5,492 nucleotides of DNA, taken from Dehalococcoidia bacterium. Its GTDB lineage: Bacteria; Chloroflexota; Dehalococcoidia; JACPQF01. The notes beneath the pieces are model-generated. The model ran no database searches, was not told the origin of the DNA, and saw only the letters and a program-made list of their open reading frames with translations. Of the stretch, positions 1-5,492 are shown piece after piece; the stretch's first letter is position 1; each line of letters opens with the position of its first letter. The stretch lies in NCBI GenBank assembly GCA_030650265.1, contig JAUSEJ010000365.1, positions 1 through 5,492 on the forward strand, given 5' to 3'. A program made the translations under genes and the position numbers.

Positions 1-283
1 ATCCCCGACTATCATCCCAGAACCCGAGAAAGCTTATGAAGGTTGCGCCGAGCAGGATGCCCAGGAACTGGGAAAGGTTGAACCGATCGCTGAAGACGAG
101 AATGGCGACGAACACCGCGCCGTAAATCGCTGCCCCCCCCAGAAGAGGGACGGGGCTGGCGTGGATCTTCCGGGCGCCGGGGTTATCCACCACACCAGTG
201 TGGAGAGCCAATCGTCTGGCCACCGGAGTGGCCCCGATGGCGAGAATGAGGGCGGCGATGAAGATAAGCATGTAGGCCGACAT
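1..283 (-). CDS. WecA/TagO/MraY-family polyprenyl-phosphate sugar-1-phosphate transferase, N-terminal part (3' end beyond window)
   Basis: Only the first 94 codons are in the window; the family is usually about 330-370 residues, so roughly a quarter is seen. Members are integral membrane enzymes that transfer a sugar-1-phosphate (often GlcNAc-1-P) from a UDP-sugar to undecaprenyl phosphate on the cytoplasmic side, the first committed step of O-antigen, teichoic acid or similar glycan synthesis. Visible here: a hydrophobic segment at residues 4-20; the family signature VDNPGARKIH (32-41) followed by PVPLLGG (44-50), matching the usual D-x-P-x-x-RK-x-H...P-x-x-GG pattern; a second hydrophobic stretch at 51-64; a third at 70-86; and GFWDD (87-91), the position of the conserved Asp-Asp motif linked to Mg2+/catalysis. 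The ATG at 283 is the first possible start: an in-frame TAA lies just upstream (298-296), and a Shine-Dalgarno sequence sits 7 nt away. Exact sugar specificity cannot be read from this fragment. A run of eight G on the coding strand encodes the GG motif. Confidence 0.88.
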   Translation of the reverse strand, partial: MSAYMLIFIAALILAIGATPVARRLALHTGVVDNPGARKIHASPVPLLGGAAIYGAVFVAILVFSDRFNLSQFLGILLGATFISFLGFWDDSRG

Positions 284-290
284 TAGATAG

Positions 291-297
291 CCACCTT
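291..297 (-). promoter_or_regulatory. Ribosome binding site of the WecA-like gene
   Basis: On the minus strand AAGGTGG lies 7 nt before the ATG at 283. It partly overlaps the in-frame TAA at 298-296, so it both supports this start and rules out a longer reading frame upstream. Confidence 0.6.
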
Positions 298-415
298 AAT
301 GCGAGATTGGCTCAAGGGCCCGGCGCAATCAGTCGTCCCGTGAGAATTCACCGTGCCGGATAGTTCGGCCATGACGACCGGCGTTATGGCATGGGACCCC
401 AAGTACCTCAAGATT

Positions 416-3400
416 CTACTGACCACCCCGCATCCTCTGCTGCAGGTCAGACACCATGGACTGCAAGCTCGCTTTCTGGTCCGCAGGAGCGAGGTTGAGC
501 GCTATCTGCGCCTCGGCAATCGCTTTGTCCAGCATGCCGACCTCCGAGTAAATGATGGCCAGATTGCGGTGCGACACGAGGTCATTGGGAGACAATTGCA
601 CGGCCTTCAGGTTCTCGTCTATGGATTGCTGCACCTTGCCCTGCCGGTAGTACAACACGCCAAGTGAACTGTGGACGTTGATGAGCGATGGGTCGAGAGC
701 GACCGCCTGGAGGTACATCTGTTCGGCCTTGTCCGGAATATTCTGCGACATGTAGCCATCGCCCATGTAGACGTATGTGCTAACGTATTTCTTGTCCAAC
801 GAGAGTGCTTTTTCGTATTTGATGAAGGCTTCCTCCCATTTGCCCTGTATAGCGTAGACAAGGCCCCATTCATCGTACAGGTGGGCGGCGTTCGGGCTCA
901 AGGCTAGCGCATCTGCGTAGTATTTTACCGAAGTGTCTAGCTTCTCTTGACGCACTGTCGGGTCGGCGGTCACCTCGGCCCAAAACCGGTATAGCCTGCC
1001 AAGGTTGGCCGAGTTGTCCGTGTTGAGAGGAGCAAGCTCTCTCGCCGCCTTCAACGACACCAGGCTCGCATTAAAGAACTCCTCGCGGGTCGCCGGTATC
1101 AGGTTGCGCCTGTCCATGCTGAAGAGGTCCTCGACGGTCTTGATTTCCTGGCCGACGTTCTGACTGGGCGCCGATCTGGCCAATTCAAGATAGGACCGAC
1201 CAAGAAACAGGTAGTAGAAGTCTTGACTCGGAGCCCATGACAGGGCTTTCAAGTATTGATGAATGCCCGTGTCGAAACGCCTCACACCGTCGTACGCCTG
1301 CCCCTTCTTGAAGTAAATGTCGGCGATTATCGAATTGAGAAAGTAGACCAGAATGACAATGATGGCGCAGGGTACGACGAGAGCGTAAATATACCATCGA
1401 GAAGATCGCCAGTTGCGAGATGGCCTCTCGTCCCTTTTCACCCAGTAAGCCGTCAAGGCCAGGCCGAGGACAAACCAGCCAAACCCACCGAAAACGATTT
1501 GTGGCGGTTCTAGCGATTGAATCAAGCTCGAAAGAAGCATGGTAGGGATGGCAATAAGTGTGACGATAAGATAGGTGAGTAGTGGCAGAATCGAAAGCCA
1601 CCCCGGGGTGTTACGATTGGCGCGGGCGGTCGTTTGCGGCGGCGGAGCAGGCGTTCTTCGTTTGACCCTTGTTCTTGTGGTCGTAGCGCCACCCCGAGTT
1701 GGGCTGGCTATCCGCACTTCGGTCGCCGCCGGATGTGACGCCGCTACCGGCATATCGTCGCTGTTTGCCTGCTTCGGCCTGGCCATAATGTAAACGGCGG
1801 CGGCGGCGCCAAGGTAGAGCCAGAAATGGGTGCGAGTGGCGGCGATAGCGATACCAACAAAGGTTTCACCAAGGTGCCCGGCGACAGCCGCCATGAAGGC
1901 GATGAGGGCAAACTGGTAATACCGGTCTTCCAGACGCCAAACCAGTCTTGTCACCAGGCCAAAGAAGGCAACGACCACGCCGAGATAGGATACGAGACCA
2001 ATGACGCCCATGGTAACAAGATAATCGAGAAAATCGTTGTGCGAGCGATCGGGAGAGGCGTTGCGGGCCTCAATGTTGGCCAGCGCCGGCGGATAGAAGG
2101 GGTTATAGGCCACATACATAGATTCCGGGCCGTAGCCGATAAGCGTCCGTATGGGATCGGATTTGATCAGGCCCAGTGCTCCCTTGCCGATATCATCGCC
2201 GAACCAAATAAGCAACCTAACCTTGCTTGTGCCCGAGTCCGTATCCGCTATGGATCCCAGTCGCTGGAGAGACTGATTGTGCGCCTTCAATCCGGCAAAG
2301 GGCGAATTCGACACGTTTAGAAGGACAACAAATGAACCCCCGGCAAGAATGAGAACCGTAGTAAAGGCAACAAGCAGATAGAGCTTGTACCGGAAAAGAG
2401 CCATGTAGGCGAATGTTACCATACTGATGGCCATGCCTATCCAGGGGCCGCGGCTTTGCGAAAACAGGATGGCCGCAACCTGAGTGGAAAGCATCGCTGT
2501 CAGGCCCACGGACAGGAATAGGGCCGAACGTTGGCGGCGAAGGGCAGGGAGAAGAATGGGGACAAGGAAGATTCCGGCCAAACCAACGAGAGTCACGATC
2601 AAGTTAAAGATCAGAACGATCATACTGCCGGTGCCGAAATCAGCTAGACCCCGACGGAAAGACACGTACTGAATAGCACTCAAGACAAGGAAAAACGAAC
2701 TGACGCCGACAACCAGGACAATCAAGGTGTCAATCACGCCAATATTAGAAGCATGAAGATAAGCGTTGGGCCTCGAAAGGAATCCTGGCTGGCTTCCTGC
2801 TGATTTGGCAGATTGCTGAACCGGCTTCGCCAGGTTTGACAGGGTAGACAGCAGAAGCGCGATCGTCAGGGGGACCGCCATGATTAGATAGGCAGCGAGG
2901 AAGATAGCGTTACCCATGGTGCTCGTGACCCGCATGATGACGTCACCGCCCCATGGCAGGGGATCGAGGCGGTCGTGCTGGATTAGGCCGTAAAACGAGA
3001 TAATCGAAGCGTCGAGAACCACAACCCAGAGCAATCGGCTTAGCTGAACCCTGGTTCGCATATTGTAGGCGGTGAGAAAGAACACGGTTAGATAACTGAG
3101 GGTAACGAGCGTGCCCTGTAGCCTTTGGTAAGAGCCAAAAAAGGAAACAGCCGGCGCAACCGACGTGATGGTAGTAAACAAGTATACGGCAAGGTAGATC
3201 AACACCGGTATCGTCAGAGGGGTGGCCTTGGCGAAGCCGCGAAGCCAGGCAGAGAGGGACAGGTTGGGGGGTACGGATTCTATTGTTTTGATGACGAAGG
3301 CCACCGCCATGATGAGAGCGATCGAGCGGAGCATGGTAAGTTTGTCTGGCTCAAAAACCCTACTCGAATAGACGTTGAAGAAGAAGGGAATAACGGCGGC

Positions 3401-3460
3401 GACGGCCAGCCATCCAGCTTCGATCAGGCGGTCGCAGAATACGCTCAGCTTTGTTCGCAA
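416..3460 (-). CDS. O-antigen ligase/polymerase-like (Wzy_C superfamily) polytopic membrane protein with C-terminal TPR domain
   Basis: This 1014-residue protein probably joins or polymerises lipid-linked glycan on the outer face of the cytoplasmic membrane. Residues 1-560 form a ligase-like core with about a dozen hydrophobic segments. It carries SQSRGPW (334-340; R337 fits the conserved SRG Arg) and a long extracytoplasmic loop of about 382-480 with IWF (418-420), IGYGPE (441-446) and DRSHND (471-476), where H474 fits the conserved ligase His. The linker at 561-620 is rich in Pro, Thr and Arg. Further hydrophobic segments follow at about 621-649, 657-673 and 688-710. From 713 to the end there are tetratricopeptide repeats, clearest at 860-891, 893-925, 927-959 and 961-993. 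The start is TTG, chosen because AAGGAG sits just upstream and the first membrane segment lies ahead of the first internal Met (43). The gene is 9 nt after the SDR gene. Whether it is a ligase (WaaL-type), polymerase (Wzy-type) or protein O-glycosyltransferase cannot be decided from sequence alone. Confidence 0.87.
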   Translation of the reverse strand: MRTKLSVFCDRLIEAGWLAVAAVIPFFFNVYSSRVFEPDKLTMLRSIALIMAVAFVIKTIESVPPNLSLSAWLRGFAKATPLTIPVLIYLAVYLFTTITSVAPAVSFFGSYQRLQGTLVTLSYLTVFFLTAYNMRTRVQLSRLLWVVVLDASIISFYGLIQHDRLDPLPWGGDVIMRVTSTMGNAIFLAAYLIMAVPLTIALLLSTLSNLAKPVQQSAKSAGSQPGFLSRPNAYLHASNIGVIDTLIVLVVGVSSFFLVLSAIQYVSFRRGLADFGTGSMIVLIFNLIVTLVGLAGIFLVPILLPALRRQRSALFLSVGLTAMLSTQVAAILFSQSRGPWIGMAISMVTFAYMALFRYKLYLLVAFTTVLILAGGSFVVLLNVSNSPFAGLKAHNQSLQRLGSIADTDSGTSKVRLLIWFGDDIGKGALGLIKSDPIRTLIGYGPESMYVAYNPFYPPALANIEARNASPDRSHNDFLDYLVTMGVIGLVSYLGVVVAFFGLVTRLVWRLEDRYYQFALIAFMAAVAGHLGETFVGIAIAATRTHFWLYLGAAAAVYIMARPKQANSDDMPVAASHPAATEVRIASPTRGGATTTRTRVKRRTPAPPPQTTARANRNTPGWLSILPLLTYLIVTLIAIPTMLLSSLIQSLEPPQIVFGGFGWFVLGLALTAYWVKRDERPSRNWRSSRWYIYALVVPCAIIVILVYFLNSIIADIYFKKGQAYDGVRRFDTGIHQYLKALSWAPSQDFYYLFLGRSYLELARSAPSQNVGQEIKTVEDLFSMDRRNLIPATREEFFNASLVSLKAARELAPLNTDNSANLGRLYRFWAEVTADPTVRQEKLDTSVKYYADALALSPNAAHLYDEWGLVYAIQGKWEEAFIKYEKALSLDKKYVSTYVYMGDGYMSQNIPDKAEQMYLQAVALDPSLINVHSSLGVLYYRQGKVQQSIDENLKAVQLSPNDLVSHRNLAIIYSEVGMLDKAIAEAQIALNLAPADQKASLQSMVSDLQQRMRGGQ

Positions 3461-3465
3461 TTGGT

Positions 3466-3471
3466 CTCCTT
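3466..3471 (-). promoter_or_regulatory. Ribosome binding site deciding the TTG start, overlapping the upstream stop codon
   Basis: AAGGAG on the minus strand (3471-3466) overlaps the TAA stop of the SDR gene (3472-3470) and is 5 nt from the TTG at 3460. It is a strong match to the anti-Shine-Dalgarno sequence and is the main reason for accepting TTG. The overlap suggests that ribosomes finishing the SDR gene re-initiate on the ligase gene. Confidence 0.75.
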
Positions 3472-4456
3472 ATGTCCCCCTCTGCTCTCGAACATGCGAT
3501 TGTCGTATCGACTCAATGGTTCTCCCCAACCCCACCTCAAGAGGAACGGTCGCCTCGAAGCCCAGGAGATCCCTGGCCTTTTGGACGCCAGGTACCCGAC
3601 GAGGCGGCTCCTCGAACCTCTCGCCATAGGCCTGCGCATAGGGCACGAACACCAATGGCGACCGGGAGCCCACAAGTTCAATTATGGTCCGGGCGAGATC
3701 GGCGATTCTGGTCTCCCCCGGCGACCCCAAATTGAATTGCTCGCCTTCGGCGCCGGCCACTGTCCCCGCCAGTATTGTTCCTCTGATTGAATCCTCGACA
3801 AACGTGAAGCACCGCGTTTGCTGACCGTCTCCATAAACGGTCAGAGGCTCACCGTCCAGCGCCTGATTGATGAACCTGGCCACTACCGAACCGTAGCCCA
3901 AAGGATCAAGACGCGGGCCGTACGCGTTGAAGTAGCGGACTATGGACACTCGCAGGCCAAGAGAGGCGTAGGCAAAGGCCAGATGCTCATCGAGAGCTTT
4001 CGCCGTGCTATAGGACCAGCGCCCCACCTTGGTGGACCCCAGCACCCTGTCACCGTCTTCCGTAAACGGTAACTGGGAACTCTTGCCGTAGATCTCGGAC
4101 GTCGAGGCAAGAACAACTTTGGCCCCATAATCAAACGCCGCCGAGAGGATATTTTCAGTGCCCCTAAGATTGACCTTCATACCTTTGAGAGGATCTGCTA
4201 TGACATAGTGGACGCCGACCACCGCTGCCAAATGGTAGATGATCGGGCAAACGGCGGCTAATTCGCGCACGAGGCCTTCGTCGAGGATACTACCACGGAC
4301 GAATTCGAAGCCTGCGCTGCCGAGGCGGTGGCGGATATTATCCTCCTTGCCGACCGAGAGATCGTCAAGCACAACAACCTCGTCGCCCCGGGCCAGAAGT
4401 CCGTCTACCAGATGAGACCCTATAAAGCCGGCACCGCCGGTAACCAATGCCTTCAT
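3470..4456 (-). CDS. NAD-dependent sugar-nucleotide epimerase/dehydratase, extended SDR, with UDP-glucuronate decarboxylase-like features
   Basis: A cytoplasmic enzyme of 328 residues, a normal full length for this family, that should modify a nucleotide sugar for the glycan made by the neighbouring genes. The Rossmann fold is shown by TGGAGFIG (6-13) and an acidic D31 at the end of the second strand, which favours NAD over NADP. HLAA is at 75-78, STSEIYG at 118-124 and the catalytic YSTAK at 149-153 (Y149, K153), followed by RYFNAYGPR (174-182) and a late PRR-x-P-x-x-x-KA stretch before the final helix. The Glu after Ser in STSEIYG and the late Arg pair recall UDP-glucuronate decarboxylases (UDP-xylose synthase and the ArnA decarboxylase domain), whereas LDDLSVGK (30-37) and the overall wording are closer to GalE-type epimerases. 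I therefore leave the exact reaction open. The ATG gives the canonical N-terminus of the family. Its stop overlaps the ribosome binding site of the ligase gene. Confidence 0.9.
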   Translation of the reverse strand: MKALVTGGAGFIGSHLVDGLLARGDEVVVLDDLSVGKEDNIRHRLGSAGFEFVRGSILDEGLVRELAAVCPIIYHLAAVVGVHYVIADPLKGMKVNLRGTENILSAAFDYGAKVVLASTSEIYGKSSQLPFTEDGDRVLGSTKVGRWSYSTAKALDEHLAFAYASLGLRVSIVRYFNAYGPRLDPLGYGSVVARFINQALDGEPLTVYGDGQQTRCFTFVEDSIRGTILAGTVAGAEGEQFNLGSPGETRIADLARTIIELVGSRSPLVFVPYAQAYGERFEEPPRRVPGVQKARDLLGFEATVPLEVGLGRTIESIRQSHVREQRGT

Positions 4457-4483
4457 CGAACCGCTAAGCCCCTCATCGTCACA

Positions 4484-4489
4484 AGTATA
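4484..4489 (-). promoter_or_regulatory. Weak candidate -10 box upstream of the SDR gene
   Basis: TATACT on the minus strand matches the sigma-70 -10 consensus in 5 of 6 positions and lies 27 nt before the ATG at 4456. No good -35 box stands at the usual 16-18 nt spacing: the nearest TTG-containing hexamer, TTGTTT at 4506-4501, is only 11 nt away. A GAGGGG-like stretch 12 nt before the ATG could be a loosely spaced ribosome binding site. This is a guess supported mainly by the 241-base gap from the upstream gene, which makes a local promoter plausible. Confidence 0.2.
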
Positions 4490-4525
4490 CCGCGGCGAAC
4501 AAACAACTCGCTGTTATTTGCGTAC

Positions 4526-4648
4526 GCGGGGACGAAATTAAACACAAAGGCACAAAGACACTAAGTTACGGGAGGGTGCAAGCCGGTTAAGGATCATACC
4601 TTTATTCTTCGTGTCTTTGTGTCTTTGTGTTTCAATCGTTCCCCACGC
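4526..4648. repeat. Long palindromic intergenic repeat with 8-bp periodic arms (REP/MITE-like)
   Basis: The core arms are 4540-4565 and 4607-4632: over 26 positions there are 24 Watson-Crick pairs, one G-T pair (4550/4622) and one mismatch (4562/4610), enclosing a 41-nt loop. Allowing small gaps, the symmetry continues outward to GCGGGGACGA (4526-4535) opposite TCGTTCCCCACGC (4636-4648). Each arm consists of three tandem 8-bp units: CACAAAGG, CACAAAGA, CACTAAGT on the left and CTTCGTGT, CTTTGTGT, CTTTGTGT on the right. It contains no credible gene. I recall CACAAAG-type palindromes as dispersed repeats in several bacterial phyla, but one window cannot prove that this one is multicopy. No clear target-site duplication is seen. 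A transcript from the glycosyltransferase gene would fold into a long hairpin here, but no U-tract follows, so it is not called an intrinsic terminator. Confidence 0.75.
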
Positions 4649-4697
4649 TGACTGCCAACAGCCACGCATTGTACACTATCACACGACGGGGGTCAGG

Positions 4698-5492
4698 TCA
4701 AGCGGCCAGTACGCGCCGGTACAATTCGATGGTCCTATCCACCATAGTTTCGACGCCGAATTCCCGTCTTGCCCTTTCCCCCGCGGCCAAAGCCATTTGT
4801 CGTCGCAGCACGCCGTCTTTGGCCAAACGTTGCAGGGCTTCTGCTAGAGCAACCGGGTCTCGCGGCGGCACAACCAGACCGGTGACCTCATGCTGATTGA
4901 CGAAGGTAGTGCCCGTTCCCAGGTCGGTACAGATGACGGGCAAGCCACAAACCATCGCTTCCACCATCGATATGCCAAAAGCCTCCGACCGCTCGCAGGC
5001 GGGGAAAGCGAACATGTCGCTGGCGTGATAGTAATTGGGCAGATCTGCATCCTCAACTTCGCCAAGGAAGATCACTTTTTGCTGTAGTCCGTCTCTCTCC
5101 ACCTGGGCCCGCAACTCCGGCTCTTGCGGACCGGAGCCACAGAGGAGCAATCGCGCCTCCACGCTCTGCATGGCCTCCAGAAGATACTGCAGTCCCTTGT
5201 AATAGCGGAACCGGCCGACGAAGAGGACGATAGGGGCGACATATTTCTCCCGGATGCTCTTCACCTTGACCTCGTCAGGACTGCCAAGCCAGGCGAGGTT
5301 GACGCCAAAGGGTATGACTGTGCACTTATCCTTGTAGCGAGAGAGGTACCGGGAGGAGGCAATGTAGTTTGGGCTGGTGGCAATGATGGCGTCCGCCCGC
5401 GACAGAACCCTCAGAAGAAGCGGTTCGTAAATCCGCAACAGGGTCTTCTGTCGCACTATGTCGCTGTGATAGGTCATAACCAGTCGCGAACT
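4698..5492 (-). CDS. Glycosyltransferase family 4 (GT-B, mannosyl/rhamnosyltransferase-like), C-terminal part (5' end beyond window)
   Basis: The window shows the last 264 residues; family-4 enzymes are usually about 360-400, so the first third is missing. The frame stays open to the window edge, reading SSRLVMTYHSDIV, and the TYHSD segment normally lies inside the N-terminal Rossmann domain. The Met at 5477 is therefore internal and not the start. The protein should be a retaining, cytoplasmic or membrane-associated enzyme that adds a hexose from a nucleotide sugar to the lipid-linked glycan. Numbering from the first visible residue: IPFGV at 60-64; VGRFRYYKG at 92-100, the conserved start of the C-terminal domain; GSGP at 119-122; and the E-x7-E motif at 170-178 (EAFGISMVE), which binds the donor nucleotide sugar. 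LGTGTTFVN (191-199) and TGLVVPP (204-210) complete the domain. Donor and linkage are not determinable; resemblance to mannosyl/rhamnosyltransferases is from memory. A 241-base gap with a palindrome separates it from the next gene. Confidence 0.92.
   Translation of the reverse strand, partial: SSRLVMTYHSDIVRQKTLLRIYEPLLLRVLSRADAIIATSPNYIASSRYLSRYKDKCTVIPFGVNLAWLGSPDEVKVKSIREKYVAPIVLFVGRFRYYKGLQYLLEAMQSVEARLLLCGSGPQEPELRAQVERDGLQQKVIFLGEVEDADLPNYYHASDMFAFPACERSEAFGISMVEAMVCGLPVICTDLGTGTTFVNQHEVTGLVVPPRDPVALAEALQRLAKDGVLRRQMALAAGERARREFGVETMVDRTIELYRRVLAA

Noticed and set aside
355..382. Small inverted repeat GCCGG...CCGGC in the spacer between the ligase and WecA-like genes
   Set aside because: Only 5-bp arms with an 18-nt loop and no T-rich tail. 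This is expected by chance in GC-rich sequence and is not a credible terminator. I saw no convincing promoter in 284-415 either.
1826..2320. 164-codon open frame on the plus strand
   Set aside because: It is antisense to the ligase core that contains the conserved SRG and DRSHN regions, with no recognisable domain.
3125..3790. 221-codon open frame on the plus strand
   Set aside because: It lies antisense across the junction of the ligase and SDR genes, has a low-complexity charged composition and shows no family motif. It is a shadow of the two real genes.
4526..4648. CRISPR array or intrinsic terminator
   Set aside because: The 8-bp units are directly adjacent with no spacers and are arranged as an inverted pair, so not CRISPR. 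The hairpin has a 41-nt loop and no U-tract after it on the minus strand, so a Rho-independent terminator is not supported.
4611..4847. Plus-strand open frame beginning in the repeat (MSLCLCVSI...)
   Set aside because: Its first part is translation of the CTTTGTGT repeat and the rest runs antisense to the glycosyltransferase. This is a typical spurious call over such repeats.
5475..5477. ATG at 5477 as the start of the glycosyltransferase gene
   Set aside because: The frame remains open to the window edge, the residues before it (SSRLV) continue a normal family-4 sequence, and the N-terminal domain would be almost wholly missing if translation began here.

Overview
The window is a piece of a surface-polysaccharide (O-antigen or capsule-like glycan) gene cluster. 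All four recognisable genes lie on the minus strand, so transcription runs from high to low coordinates: a family-4 glycosyltransferase (upstream end cut off by the window edge), an NAD-dependent sugar-nucleotide epimerase/decarboxylase-type SDR, a very large O-antigen-ligase/polymerase-like membrane protein with a C-terminal TPR domain, and the beginning of a WecA/TagO-type polyprenyl-phosphate sugar-1-phosphate transferase (cut off by the other window edge). Together they cover most steps of a lipid-linked glycan pathway: making the nucleotide sugar (SDR), loading the first sugar onto the lipid carrier (WecA-like), extending it (glycosyltransferase), and polymerising it or transferring it to an acceptor on the outer face of the membrane (ligase-like protein).

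Layout: 1-283 WecA-like start (partial); 284-415 a short spacer with a Shine-Dalgarno sequence and no convincing terminator; 416-3460 ligase/TPR gene, starting at TTG; a 9-base gap whose Shine-Dalgarno sequence overlaps the stop codon of the previous gene; 3470-4456 SDR gene; 4457-4697 a 241-base spacer that holds a long inverted repeat (about 4526-4648) built of 8-bp units and, nearer the SDR gene, a weak promoter candidate; 4698-5492 glycosyltransferase (partial). The SDR and ligase genes are clearly one translationally coupled unit. The repeat separates the glycosyltransferase from that unit.

Organism: a bacterium of moderate GC content. The wording of the ligase (the FFGSYQRLQG, STMGNAIFLAAYLIM and SQSRGPW segments) and of the glycosyltransferase (TYHSDIV, LGTGTTFVN) resembles what I remember from Chloroflexota (Anaerolineae/Dehalococcoidia-like) genomes. 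This is recall of family style, not a search, so the phylum is a tentative inference.

I see no phage, CRISPR, toxin-antitoxin or defence genes, and no RNA genes. The parts most worth a second look are the palindromic 8-bp-periodic repeat and the multi-module architecture of the ligase-like protein. I found nothing that amounts to a new biological system.
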